Shown here: piece after piece, positions 1 through 10,800 of the stretch
Position numbering within the stretch: position 1 is the stretch's first letter
Layout: the number at the start of each line of letters is the position of its first letter
Origin: Lutjanus erythropterus
Taxonomy: Eukaryota; Chordata; Actinopteri; Lutjaniformes; Lutjanidae
Direction: 5' to 3'
Assembly (NCBI GenBank): GCA_020091685.1
Contig: CM034594.1
Span: forward strand, 40,680,015 to 40,744,014
DNA: 64,000 nucleotides
Position numbers and translations under genes: made by a program
The notes under the pieces: model-generated
Database searches by the model: none
What the model saw: only the letters and a program-made list of their open reading frames with translations
What the model was told of the DNA's origin: nothing

Positions 1-454
1 TTACAGATTTGCGTGCATGGACACAAATTGTCAATAATTTTCGTGACAGTCTGCACAACCTTCAGAGTAATAGGTATAAATGCACCTGCAAACTTGAGAA
101 CCAGAAATGACCCGTTACCCACAATAATCTCTAAATCAAATCTGCATCAGCCTGTCCTCAACTGGTGCTGCGCCTGAGCCCCTGCAGCTGTTGGTGTGTT
201 TCCATGACAACAAGCTCGTAGTTACCAAAAGCACAAAAATCCCCCCAATCTTTCAACAGTGTATTGTCCATGATTTGGTGTCCTTTACTGTTTCTTTTGC
301 CTTTATGTCATTGGTTTTAGCCAGCAGCTAGCCTACATCTCTGTCAAATCAAACAGTGACCTCTCATTGTTTGGCAGGATGTGGGGTCAAAGGCTCTGTC
401 ATAGACTTTCACAATAAAATCCTGGCAGCTGATTAGACTTGATATTACTGTGCT
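1..454. other. Unannotated stretch, no feature seen
   Basis: I see no coding frame, RNA gene or recognisable repeat here. Composition is ordinary mixed AT-rich sequence. It forms the left flank of the SINE that begins near 455. Confidence 0.5.
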
Positions 455-1033
455 GGGCAGCACAGTGATGCAGTGGTTAGCACTGTCGCCTCACAGCAAG
501 AAGGTTCTTAGTTTGAATCCCCCAGCTGGTTGGGGGCTAGGGGGTTTGTGGCTGGGACAGGACCTTCACGTGCGGTGTTCTCCTCGTGTTCGCGTGGGTT
601 CTCTCTGGGTACTCTTCCCACAATTCAAAGAAATGCAGCATAATAGGGTAACTGGTGACTCTAAATTGCTCATAGGTTTGAATGTCAGTGTGAGTGCTTG
701 TCTGTTGTATGTGTCAACCCTGCGATGTACCTTGCGTCTAGCCCAGTGTCAGCTGGGCAGTGTTGGGAAAGTTCACTTTCTACATTAACTAGTTCAAAGT
801 TCACAGTTCCAAAAATGAACTAGTTCATAGTTCTTTTTTTTTTCAATATGTTGCTGTGAGCTATTATTTTTCAAAATTATTGCCACAGCCCATATAGAAC
901 CACAGACAGCAATTATTTTATCAGTTTTAACGTTGGAGTGTCTTTTGATTTTTTATTTGCTTGCACATACCTTGAAAGGCTACCCGGGTGCTTGAGTTCA
1001 ATGTGCCGTTTCAGGTTTGCTGTTGATGTAACT

Positions 1034-1667
1034 CAGGGGTGTCAAACTCAATCACAGAAGGGGCCAAAATTTAAAACACAGTCTAAGTCGCGGGCCAAAC
1101 AGGATTAACATTTATTGAACTGTCTAAAACTGACTGTTTTATTCAGAAATATGAATTTGATCAGCCAGACTGCAACAATTTTTTCCTCAATAAAATAAAT
1201 AAGATTTAAAATAATTTTTTTTCTTCAACAATAACAAAGGAAAGTGAGAATATTTCAGCTCAGAATATTTAAGCTCACATATCCAGGTGGTGGTTACATT
1301 TGAAAATGCTTGCTTTTTGTCTGGACACAAGATATCGCGCACTTTAATCATGCAAACCCTCAATGGCACTGCATTTGACATAAAAAATATTCTCATATAA
1401 TAATATTACAAACCCATCAGTCCATCAGGTACAGATGAACATATTGACCTGCTCAATTTAACATTAAGGCCAAAACGCACTGAGAACTTCAATAGAAAAG
1501 TCAACTGTAGCTTCTATGATGAACTGCAGGCTTCAGATTTAAAATGTAACACCACAGAACCAGCAGTATTTTATGAAAAGGTTAAACTGCACACTGACAC
1601 ACACTGAGGAGATGAAGAGGAGAGACAGAGTCTGGACTCTTCATCATGACTTACAATAATGCAGCAA
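1034..1667 (+). repeat. hAT-like repeat fragment (CAGGGGTGTCAAACTCA end)
   Basis: The segment begins with CAGGGGTGTCAAACTCA followed by GGGGCCAAA and GCGGGCCAAAC. I recall this as the terminus of a widespread vertebrate hAT-type non-coding element. No matching opposite terminus is seen before the piggyBac boundary at 1668, so the copy is probably truncated. It lies inside the hAT at 758-2730. The right limit is approximate. Confidence 0.55.
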
Positions 1668-1671
1668 TTAA

Positions 1672-2685
1672 CCCTCCTATTATCCTTGGGGTCAATTTGA
1701 CCCCATTCAATGTTTATCATTCAAAAAATAATAGTTGACTTTTTTTTTGCTTCATATTTCATGACTTTTCCTAATTTGATGGGTACAATTGATTAAGCAT
1801 AAAATTATCATGATGATATTTTTTCAATGTGCTGAACACATATTACACACATTGGTGTTCCTCTGGGGTCAATTTGAGCCCAAGCTGTTTTATCTGTGTA
1901 AAAGTTGTGTGTCTGTGTGTGACCCATGTGTGACCTAACATCCCCACACCTGCAGGTGCAGAGTTGATACTTTTGAGTTGATACATGACATGGGGGAGGG
2001 GGGACAATATTGGCAGGTGTCAGGTTTGTCCCACCAGAAATGATTCTAAGACCAGCATGACCTGTTCACTATGCAAGAAATATGTCTGCAAGGAGCATGA
2101 ACACACTCTCTGCACATCCTGTGTAAAGTAGAGCAGACTAGAAGCTTGACTGTGAGCATAAAGAACTGTTCCATGTTCTGACTATCTGACTGATGTTCTC
2201 ATTATGATTTTCTGTTTCATAAATGGATGAATTTTCAAACATGTAAACCCCCTCACACACACACAAACACAAAAACAACCAAAAAAGACAAAAAAAACCC
2301 AAAACAAAACAAAAAAAGGATAACAAAAGAGGAGGGGTGAGTGAGACTTTATAGTGACTAACCACAAATATGTTATGAAAAAAGGAGATAAAAATAAGTA
2401 AATAAATATGTTTATGAGAGGAAAGGGGGGTCACCAACATCAATCAATATGGTTCATTCTGTGAGAGTCATGAATGTGCACCCCAAATTAGAAAAGATTT
2501 GGATGAAAGATTTTCAAGATACACTAACTCTAAAACTGAAAGTTTGACCTGATGGTGGCGCTGCAGGAAAGGTCACATCATCACCAAAATCGATAGGATT
2601 CGTACTCTTGTGGTCATTAATGTTGTCAGTAAATTTGAGAAGATTTGGAACTTCCAAGATAAATTAATTCTAATTAATTTCCTCT
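1672..2685 (+). mobile_element. piggyBac-type element, copy 1 (one end missing)
   Basis: A TTAA at 1668-1671 is followed by CCCTCCTATTATCC, the same terminus as the complete copy at 12975-14213 (inverted). Homology to that copy runs to about 2685, where this copy stops inside the internal AATTAATTTCCTC segment and hAT sequence resumes. About 210 bp and the second terminus are therefore lost. TTAA targets and CCC-beginning ends are piggyBac hallmarks. The only coding remnant is the C-terminal zinc-binding region of the transposase at 1985-2131. Confidence 0.82.
1985..2131 (+). CDS. 48-codon ORF: isolated piggyBac transposase C-terminal cysteine-rich domain
   Basis: The ATG-initiated frame ends at TAG 2129-2131. 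It contains CQVC (residues 12-15), CSLC (27-30), CKEH (35-38) and CTSC (43-46). This C-x2-C / C-x2-C / C-x2-H / C-x2-C spacing is typical of the zinc-binding domain that ends piggyBac transposases and contacts the transposon ends. The catalytic DDD core is absent. A stop (TGA 1979-1981) lies just upstream in the same frame. Copy 2 (13744-13890, - strand) encodes the same 48 residues. It may simply be the leftover 3' end of a deleted transposase gene. Translation is not shown, and the ATG may be an internal methionine of the former protein. Confidence 0.6.
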   Translation: MTWGRGDNIGRCQVCPTRNDSKTSMTCSLCKKYVCKEHEHTLCTSCVK

Positions 2686-2795
2686 ACTTCATGAACTAGC
2701 GTTCAGTGAACGCGTTCAGGCACAACACTGCAGCTGGGATAGGTCCAGCACCCCCACAACCCGTCAGGATAAGCAGTTATAGACAATGGATGGAT

Positions 2796-3598
2796 TACTA
2801 TATTATATAAATGTTAAAAAAAATACTGTACAGTCATTTCTGATTTCTCCAGGGATAAAAACAAACATATTATTGTATTGTATGTGTTATATTATTGTTC
2901 TCATCTGCTGCCCACCTAAATGCAAATTTATGGAAATATACTTTCTACCTGTTACACAAAGTTTTTGTGGGTACATGACCCGGCGCAGGAGTCTAAAATG
3001 CAGTATAAGGACAGAGAAAGTCCATGCATGGAGGTCATTGTGGATAGGTGGGTGTAACACAGGAATTTTACACAAAAGTTTCTGATGTGGTTGTGGTCTT
3101 TGAGTTATTTTAACTCAAAAACCACAATCTTTTCCTCAACGTAACCAAGTAGCTTTGCTGCCTAAAGCTACCAAAGACCTTTACTTTGAAAATATAACTG
3201 AACATTGCACATTTATGATTGCTTACTTGACCACAGAACGAGATTTGTTTGAAAGTTGTGTTGTCATGGAGAAAAGGGAAAATTTGTGTACATGTACAAT
3301 AAATATAAATTTCATGACCATTTCACACAGTGCCCTGAGACTGTGCTGAGAAACCAAACCAACAAAAAAAATTATTTTCTTCTTTCTATAATTGCATGGC
3401 AGCTCTAGATATGATTTGTCCAACGATAAAATAAAAAGACAAAATAATTATAATACATAGAATGTGTAATAAAATAGTTAAACAATTTGGGAAATATAAA
3501 ACATTGTGATTCTTTGGACTCGTTCTTGGCTGGGTGTGGTAACTTATACAAAGCCAAAAAATGGACTTACTACAATTTCTTGTTTTAAAGGGATTAAA
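2796..3598. other. Unannotated stretch
   Basis: I see no supported gene or clear repeat. Frames of 60-100 codons on both strands overlap each other and resemble no family I know. Short A-rich runs occur near 3365 and 3430. Confidence 0.45.
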
Positions 3599-3830
3599 CA
3601 GTGAGATATAGCGTGTTCATTAGCAAGATTTATTAGTTACATGTTGTCATCTCTGGAATAAGCCAGCTGTTTTTCTCTTTTCCAGTGATTATGCTAAGCT
3701 AGGCTAACTGCTGCTGGTTCTAGATTCATATTTACATCATAGACATGACAGTGGTATCAATCTTTTCATCTAACTCCTGCAGAGGTCTCAGACAATTCCT
3801 GGAACAGTTCAGTTTATTGTTTATCTACAC
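3599..3830. repeat. Dispersed teleost repeat (CTAAGCTAGGCTAACTGCTG type)
   Basis: The segment contains CTAAGCTAGGCTAACTGCTG, then TTCATATTTACATCATAGAC, then GTGGTATCAATCTTTTCATC. This ordered set of words recurs in many fish intergenic regions and UTRs, by recall. No termini or target duplications are resolved here, so limits are approximate and the class is unassigned. Confidence 0.5.
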
Positions 3831-4284
3831 TAGATTCTTAATATTTTATTATTATTTTATTAATTTCAATAACTTTTCTTCACAATTTTGAGACAAAAAT
3901 GGAGTCTGATCATTCTTAATCATTATTATTGTCACAAACCTAATCCACCACCAATAGACACACTACTTCCTGCACTGGCACTAAATGTTGGCACTGAATA
4001 TAAATCATGACCTGTGGAATAGTCCAATATGAACATAATTATTTCTCCTACATACTTGGAAGGGGAGGCTGAGGCCATGTGTTTGCAGTCTGCAAGCTCA
4101 TCACTATATGCCACTAAATCCTTCACACTGGTCAGTTTGAGACGTATCCATGAAAATGGAACAAACTCCTGTGATGATGACAGTAAAATATGACTAATGT
4201 CTCTGAAAAAAGTACAGAAATGGACCTTAAGATTTTGGTTTTTGTCAAATCAAAGCATGAATTATACTTTTACTGTTTTTATTA
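3831..4284. other. Unannotated stretch
   Basis: AT-rich sequence with ATTATTATTTTATTAATTTC-like simple sequence near 3845. I see no coding or structured feature. Confidence 0.45.
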
Positions 4285-4625
4285 GCACACTCCTAGAAAT
4301 AAGGGTTCCAAAAGGGTTCCTCCTGAAGGGTTCTACCCAAAACCATTTACTTCTGAAGAATCCTTTTGATGTTCTTTGTAAGTCTCAGGGTTCCTTTAAG
4401 AACCCTTCTTATCCAAAGAATCCTTTCTGGATTGTTGAAATCCTTGAACATGTAAGGAGTTCCATAATTTTAAAGGTTTCTCACTGGAACCCCCTGGGTG
4501 GGTTCTTGTTAGCACCCTTAGAAGAGGTAACAGTTCTGGATAGAACCCCGAAAGAGGGTTTTGTGTGTAAACATTACTCCATAGAAGCGTAGAACCTCTC
4601 CTGGGTGAAACCTTTCACTTAAACT
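4285..4625. mobile_element. GGTTCT/AGAACC-rich mobile element, short copy
   Basis: It begins CACTCCTAGAAATAAGGGTTCC and continues with alternating GGGTTCC, AGAACCC and CCTGGGTGGGTTCTTGTTAG words. The same start and the same unit occur in the long copy at 23235-24320. This copy carries roughly one unit of the internal array, while the long copy has about a dozen. The 131-codon frame across 4197-4592 is a translation of the repeat, not a gene. Termini resemble the other copy but no target duplication is resolved. Confidence 0.65.
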
Positions 4626-4634
4626 TTGCAAATG

Positions 4635-4745
4635 TCTGCTGGTTGCATCTGGCAGTTGTGGTGTCATTGCAGCAGGTGCTTCACTATCTGTTGCACTGTT
4701 GCATCCGCACTCTGCTAAGCAACCTCTTCTATTTCTGCTAATAAA
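4635..4745 (+). repeat. Dispersed repeat shared with 10695-10800
   Basis: GGTTGCATCTGGCAGTTG is followed by CATTGCAGCAGGTGCTTCA, and the same two words in the same order recur at about 10698-10745. Further similarity (CTCTGCTAAGCAACCTCT versus CTCTACTGAGCGACCTCT) extends the match to about 100 bp. The family is not recognised. Confidence 0.6.
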
Positions 4746-7739
4746 TGTTAAGATTCTGATTAACACGGGATCAGATCAAGGAGTGGATATCAGCCTGTAA
4801 AAATCCATATATTCAAAATTTAGTTTCTGGTTGAATTTATTGCACAAACCTTGGCAAATATCAGGAATTGTTAGTAAAGCATCATAAAACACTCTGTTGG
4901 ACTATGTTGTGATGTGCAGGTTTATTCAAAAGCTTTGATATCCACAGAGTGACGACCGCACTTAAACCGATCCAGCTCCAGCTCTGAGCGTGGTGTTCTG
5001 GAAGCTGATGGATGAGGAGAGTCTACCCAGAGAGCAGCTGAGATCTCTCTATTCGCTCTGGAACGGAGCCAAATGGACAGAAAGCAAATGTTCCCACTGG
5101 GAGAAGAGCAGAGTGGAGTTTTTCCTCTTGCAAAATTCCTCTAAGAGAGAGGGGGATTAGTTAATCAGCTGCACCTGTTGCAGACTGGGACGGCTTGGTG
5201 GGAATACACACACACACACACACACGTATGTCCGCACACCCATACGTGTGTAAAAAAAAAAAACACAAGCACGCACATGAGCAGACAGCCAAAAACACAC
5301 ACAGACACATCCAGAGGTTGGTGGGAACATGCCTGTGTGATTGGTCAGCCTCTCTGGAGGTAGCTGAGGTCAGAGGTGAGTGTTACGCAGTGTTGTGATC
5401 GCTGCTTTCACGTCTCACCAGAAACAGAGGGACTTTCCACTGCGGAGGGCTCCAACACAAAATGGTTTATGCATTCATGATGTCATCTCTCAGTGTGTCA
5501 CAGCACATTTGGAAGACGTTAGCGCTCCAATCGAGCTACAGCCCGCTTTCAACACTTAACGCGTGACACAGCTCAAGAAGTGCGTATTCTAATCGCCGGT
5601 TTGTGGTTCCCGAAAAATATCTGTGAGAGATACTTTTCAAGGTCGCTTGAAAGATGCCTGCTCTGGCCTGTTCTGAAGCTGCGTTTAATGCTTTGCTTGG
5701 GCTCAAGCCACATGACAACAAGCCAGGGGAGGAATAGAGGAGGCATATGATTTTGATGATAACGTCTCCAAACAGTTGTGCGTTTGTTCATGCTCAGACC
5801 GAGGGGCTAATGCGGGGCAGCACTTTCCTGCCCCCTATTAATCCGATTATCTGATTGGTCATTGTAGTATTTCTCTCATGAGATTAACATTCCTCTTCTG
5901 TTTGACTTGATTGTCACCATCGATTCTGGTCAATACATCGGCCAAAGTGCTGAGAAATTTCTCACAATGACAATGAAATGTCCAAGGGTGGGAGAGGAGG
6001 TTCTGTTGTCAGTGTTTGGCCCATAAGGCGAGTTATTTCCAGCAGAAATATCGTGCCATGCTTGTATATGAATGTGAGCATTATGTAACCGCATCTCTAT
6101 ACATAAAGTCAGAATTTCTTATGTATGGACAGTAATAATGAGCCTGAGGCTGTGCTGTGTTCTCTTTACACCACAATGACCACACTGTTACAGTCCGATT
6201 ACATATCACATGTGTCATATATTTAGTTACATAATGCAATGCATAAAAGCATATACAGTATGCCCGATTCCTACATCTTCTCGATTTAAAAATTCCAGAC
6301 TTTCACAGACTCGATTTTGCATTGTCAGTAGATTTTTTAGACCATGTTAAACATCTGAGTGCAAACATGCAAAATGTTGTGTAGTGGCAAAATCTGGTGA
6401 TCTGATACGCATCATGATGCAGGGGTTACAATTCAATATATTGATTATTGTAAGCGAGGTGTTATTACTGTTTTTTAAATATAAATTTTTACTTTTTAAT
6501 GCCATCAATACAATGAGGATAGTTAATAACTAGAGATGTTCCTGGTGACTAATTTCCCTCTCGATAAATGCAAATTTAAGTTTAGACTAGTCGATTAGTC
6601 TAAAGAAAAGACTCAGTTGAACACAGTTTATTAATTGTTTACATGCTACATATTGTGTGAAAAATATTGCATGTGTTAAGAACTATCTGAAGTTTCAATG
6701 ACCAAATCGTAATATAAATGTTGTGGAAATGTGTGGCACTTTGCAGCGTGCACTGTCAACATATTGCAACATTATCCTACAAAACATGACAACAGATGTA
6801 ACCTGACACACCAAATGGTTTGGTGCACAGAGCCTTCTGGGAAGTCATCCTTGGAAACTGTTTGGAAAAGGGCAGGCACTTTCAAAAAACACAACCATGT
6901 GTCTATCAAGTCTAACTAATTTCAACATATCACACTCTTGCAGAAGCCGGGAGAAGAGCAAAAACATCTTTTCCACGGAGAAACGCCCTCAGTGCCTTTC
7001 TTTGCTCTTCTTTCAATGAAGAAATACTCTCCAATGCTAATATAACTGATGCTATCAGTATGTACGCTAACCTCTTCAGGAGCCACCACTGTTTGTTCGA
7101 GATGAGTTGCTTCAATGGACGCTTCTGCATAGGGTTTACAATTGTTGCCTGTCCCATGTTGGACATGGCAAATGATTTTAGTTTAGTTTTCTCCATTCTC
7201 CGCAGTCCTCAGCCACCCAGCCCTTAGTTTTGGGATTTTCAGGCCATCCCTTGGTAAACTTACATTCAACCATTACCAACTGTTCCACTGTCACACATTT
7301 CTGCCCAGAGAGGACTAAACTCAACTCAACTGGTGTAGCGTGCACTCGTATTATTTTCCCTCAACACAATGAATGAATAATAATTTATTATTGCTCCCTC
7401 AATATTTTTAGTCTCTTTCTAAATAAATAAATAAATAAATGAGTTGAAAGTTGAAAAGGTCATTAATTTAATTTTGAAGGCTCTATGCAGCCTTGGTTAT
7501 TCACTGTATCTGTGAAAACAATTATGAATGCAGCCATAAAGGTAAGGTTTCCTTAAAAAAGAAAAGATAGTCCATTTACTTTTCTCATCAGTACATCACT
7601 GCATAACTGATTTTGTGGCTCCGTGGTGAAGAGGAGATCATATGACGTCCTCCTGGACTTGCATTCTTCACATTCTACGTATTACAAACTCTGCCTTCAA
7701 ACGTCATATTTTTTAGGCTTTTTTGCTGCTCTGTTCAGT
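4746..7739. other. Long stretch without supported genes
   Basis: This contains a short CA tract at about 5205-5225, an A-run near 5252 and an (AAAT)5 tract near 7420-7440. The remaining frames of 60-90 codons are unsupported. I see no tRNA, rRNA or transposon termini. Confidence 0.4.
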
Positions 7740-7980
7740 GCACACAGCATCTATTACACATCTGTCCATCCCGAGAGGGGAATCCCTCCTCTGTGGCTCT
7801 CCCTGAAGTTTATTCCATTTTTTCGCAGTTAACAAGGGTTTTTGGGGAGTTTTTCCTGACTCTTTTGAGGATCTACAGGACAGGGAGTGTCGCACACAGT
7901 GCAGATTGTACAGCCCCCTGAGGCAAATTGCAACTTGAGACACTGGCCTATACAAATAAAATCTGACTTGAACTGAATTC
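7740..7980 (+). repeat. 3'-tail type retroelement repeat (AATAAAATCTGACTTGAACTGAAT end)
   Basis: The ordered words CCCTCCTCTGTGGCTCTCCC, GGGTTTTTGGGGAGTTTTTCC, CCCCTGAGGCAAATTG and TATACAAATAAAATCTGAC match a very common fish repeat that ends in an AATAAAA-containing tail. A tail of this kind fits the 3' end of a LINE or LINE-mobilised SINE, but I cannot assign the family. The end AACTGAATTC is diverged. Confidence 0.6.
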
Positions 7981-8233
7981 ATGAATGTTCAGACAAGTTT
8001 CATATTTGGTTATTTGTGATGCTATGCACAAATGCAATTTAAAGATATTGCTGCATTTTGTTTCAAATTAACTTGACCTGGATTTAAGCCACAGCTGTGT
8101 TGTGCACTGGGATGTACAGGCAACAGAGGTGGCTCTGTGTAGGAGTGTGTGTTCAGTGCTGACATGCTTTTTGCCATGAAAAACACTCTGCTTGAATGAT
8201 CAGTTTATTTGCAGAAACTGTGAATTTTATATG

Positions 8234-8626
8234 GTTGCACTTTATTTTTCAGTAAGACATAACAAGCTGTATAAAATTACACAAAAACTAAAAATAGTTT
8301 TCTTTATTAGGCAGCATCAGACCCTTAATAGCCTTTCTTAGAGGGTAATTTGAGAAACATTACAACAGAACTGTACTGTAAACTCAGGTGTATTATTCCA
8401 CACTGTAAGACCCTTATTAGACTTCATTAAAGGGTAATTACGGACAAATAATAACAGAACTGTACTGTATACTAAGGGGCATGTGTCCCATATTATCCTC
8501 TAATAAAGTCTATTCGGGGTCTAATACGGTCTAATAAAGAACATATTTCTAGTTTTTGTTTAATTTGATTCAAAGTACAGCTTGTTATGTTTTAATATTG
8601 TACTCACATTTAAAATAAAGTGCGAC
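8234..8626. mobile_element. MITE with TTGCACTTTATTTT-type inverted termini
   Basis: The left end reads GGTTGCACTTTATTTTTCAG. The right end reversed reads GTCGCACTTTATTTTAAATG. Inside, ACATAACAAGCTGTA on the left pairs with TACAGCTTGTTATGT on the right. Internal units around CCTTAATAGCC and CCTCTAATAAAG also face each other, so the whole element is a diverged foldback of about 390 bp. No coding capacity. The superfamily is not assigned. Confidence 0.65.
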
Positions 8627-9369
8627 TTTTTATATTTTAGCCTGTAAACACAACAATTTTTTCATACTCTCTTTTGTTTTTTCAGTACTTACCCAGATCT
8701 GGAAATGACTAAGGGCAAAGTCCATACTTTTACTGCTTAGAAACTTTATGTAATACACAGGTAAAGTTTTAAATGTAATGTAAAGTAACAGCATATTTTC
8801 TTGTACTTCTTAGAGTGCATACAACCATGTGGACCTTCGACAGGAGTGTGCTTCCACCCACTGGGAGCGCTAGCTAGCAGAGATGCTAATGCAGAACATA
8901 TGCTCTTGCTCCAGCTCCAACATATTGGAAACAACACTATGATGTAATTGACTTCACCAAAGAAAAGCGTGCAAACGTGGTGTGAGTATTTCATCTATAT
9001 TTGGAGAGCCGGAGCGCTCCAACCTGTTGGGATAAATGCGTGCAATGCCGTTAGGGCTAAGCGACAACGCGGCAAAGAACGAGCACACATGGATCCATGT
9101 CTGCCTTGTTAGTGTAGCGTTACCTGGAACGTGCAGATCGAGAACGCGAGAGGGGGAAAGAAGGGTAGAGAAAGGGGATTTTGGGCTGCTTTGGCTTTGG
9201 GTGTGGTGGTTGGATGATGGTGTCTAACTGAGCATTAAACTCAGCGAGGCGTTTCAGCTGTTAGTGTTGGCCAACATGCTGTGTGGTTACTAACTAATGT
9301 GGTGGGTCCGGCCTCGAGGGGAGATTTTCTGTCTCTCTCCCTGTCTCTCACCCATTTCTCTCTCACTCT

Positions 9370-9370
<1 letters not shown>
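8627..9370. other. Unannotated stretch with a CT-rich lead-in to a CA tract
   Basis: No supported gene. From about 9331 the sequence becomes TCTCTCTCCCTGTCTCTC, a pyrimidine-rich run that merges into the CA microsatellite that follows. Confidence 0.4.

Positions 9371-9431
<61 letters not shown>
9371..9431. repeat. (AC)n microsatellite, about 30 units
   Basis: An uninterrupted alternating AC run preceded by a CT-rich tract, making a compound microsatellite. Overlapping frames on both strands are poly-Thr-His or poly-Cys-Val translations of the tract and not genes. Confidence 0.97.
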
Positions 9432-9432
<1 letters not shown>

Positions 9433-9938
9433 CACGCCCCCCCCACCCCAGGCGTACACATGGTACACACATGGCACTCACTTACACACAAAATCTGGGG
9501 TGTAGAATTGGAGGGTGAATTCAGTTCATCCAGCACACTTTAGTGATTAGTGTCAAATTCATGTGTAATAAATATTATGCTGTAGATACTTTTGAGATTA
9601 TGCTTTTTCAGTATTTTATCATTTTGATCATCATAAACTGGAAGTCGTACATCATGGTGTTCTGAGCTGTCACTGCTTTTTTCCATCACTTCTCCCACAT
9701 AAGCTGTTAAGTTATGATGTAATGGCGATGGAGAGCCAATAATTTGTTATGAATGTACTCTGGGTACATTTACAATATTTCAGTCAGTACAACAGATTCA
9801 GCACAACTGATCAGTGCAGCTGATTTTTCAGCCACTTGGGGCAGCACAACAACAAGCAACAATATTCTGATATGGTGGATGTGTTAGCAAATAGCCACTG
9901 GACACATAAGGGACATCTCTGAGGGATGTATTCATTAT

Positions 9939-10480
9939 CTCCACCAGGGAATTATGCAGTCACTTCCGTGAGGGTGTGAGTGTGTGCGTGCGTGCATGAT
10001 CAACGGACCTGCATCTTGTCCGGAGCTAATCTCGCGTACCACTGGATCGATCAGCCTAACTTTTTTTGTGCACATTCATGACTGTGTCCTAAAGGACCTC
10101 TGTGATTCACAATTTTGGAAAACCTTGAAAAATGCCTGTACGCCAGTGACAACCATCACAACGTTATGCATTACAGCATGTTTTCAGGTCATCCCATTTT
10201 TGTGAGCGCAGTATCTCAAGAATGCCTTGAATTTCTTCAGACTTGGTAATAAATGACCACTTGGATGAACCACTCAAGGATGAACTGATTAGATTTTGGT
10301 GGTCTAAGGTCAAAGTCACATTGAACACTCCATAACCCGCCATAACTCAAGAATTCCTACACTAATTATGACAAAATTACACACAAATATCTAATAGGAT
10401 AAAATGATAAAGTGATGACATTTTACCCAAAAGGTCAAAGGTCAACTTCATCATAATGTTCAGCTATATATCAGTCCTCT
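9939..10480 (+). repeat. Dispersed repeat, copy 1 of the family also at 63415-63910
   Basis: Shared ordered words with the copy near the right end of the window include CCACCAGG, a GTGAGTG-rich run, GCATGATCAACGGACCT versus GCGTGATCATCAATGGACCT, TTTTTGTGCACATTCATGAC versus TTTTTGTGCACATCCATGAC, and TGATTAGATTTTGGTGGTC versus TTAAATTTTGGTGGTC. The ATCTCAAGAATGCCTTGAA and GGTCAAAGTCAC words are typical of a high-copy teleost repeat. The class is not assigned. Confidence 0.7.
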
Positions 10481-10694
10481 GTTGTCCTCTCCAATATAGT
10501 GGTAAGTTACATATTAAATTCCTTCAAAGTCTGCACTTACAGACATATGAGTCTGGACAGACATGGATGTAAACTGTAACATGACTAGTTGGTGGGGACA
10601 TACAACTGTGAGACAGTAATTCTAATTTTGCTTTTGGTTATTTTAGCTCGGGACAACATATGTGTGACATACGGGTGATGTTAATGCTGGAGGA

Positions 10695-10800
10695 ATTTTG
10701 CCGGTTGCATCTGGCAGTTGCGGTGGCATTGCAGCAGGTGCTTCAACATCTGAAGCAGATCTGCACTCTACTGAGCGACCTCTACTAATTAAAATAGAGG
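10695..10800 (+). repeat. Dispersed repeat shared with 4635-4745
   Basis: This is the second copy of the roughly 100-bp unit described at 4635, in the same orientation. A 63-codon frame runs through it (small, Gly/Ala/Ser-rich start), but the homologous copy does not keep the frame intact, so I do not call it a gene. Confidence 0.6.

Larger units (their letters stand above)
758..2730. mobile_element. Non-autonomous hAT transposon with 8-bp target duplication
   Basis: The left end reads CAGTGTTGGGAAAGTTCAC and the right end, reversed, reads CAGTGTTGTGCCTGAACG. The octamer CAGCTGGG lies directly outside both ends (750-757 and 2731-2738), and an 8-bp duplication is the hallmark of hAT transposition. 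The target was a SINE, whose two halves join exactly at this octamer. No hAT transposase frame is present, so any mobility needed a partner in trans. The interior is composite: about 1034-1667 belongs to another hAT-like repeat and 1668-2685 to a piggyBac fragment. Only the outer parts, about 758-1033 and 2690-2730, are native hAT sequence. The end structure is secure; the family name within hAT is not assigned. Confidence 0.88.
455..2795 (+). repeat. tRNA-headed SINE, split in two by a hAT insertion
   Basis: The left piece (455-757) starts with a tRNA-like head. It has an A-box-like CAGTGGTTAGC near 471 and a B-box-like GTTTGAATCCC near 511, as expected for an RNA polymerase III-promoted SINE. 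The body (TTCTCCTCGTGTTCGCGTGG and onward) matches the second copy at 14685-15010. The right piece resumes at 2731 with CAGCTGGGATAGG and ends in GATAAGC then ATGGATGG-type tail repeats near 2795. The two pieces are separated by a hAT element at 758-2730. Such SINEs depend on a LINE partner for reverse transcription. The copy is diverged and has no functional promoter evidence beyond the box motifs. Confidence 0.8.

Noticed and set aside
9241-9505. Several frames on both strands across the CA tract
   Set aside because: They are Thr-His or Cys-Val repeats produced by the (AC)n microsatellite.
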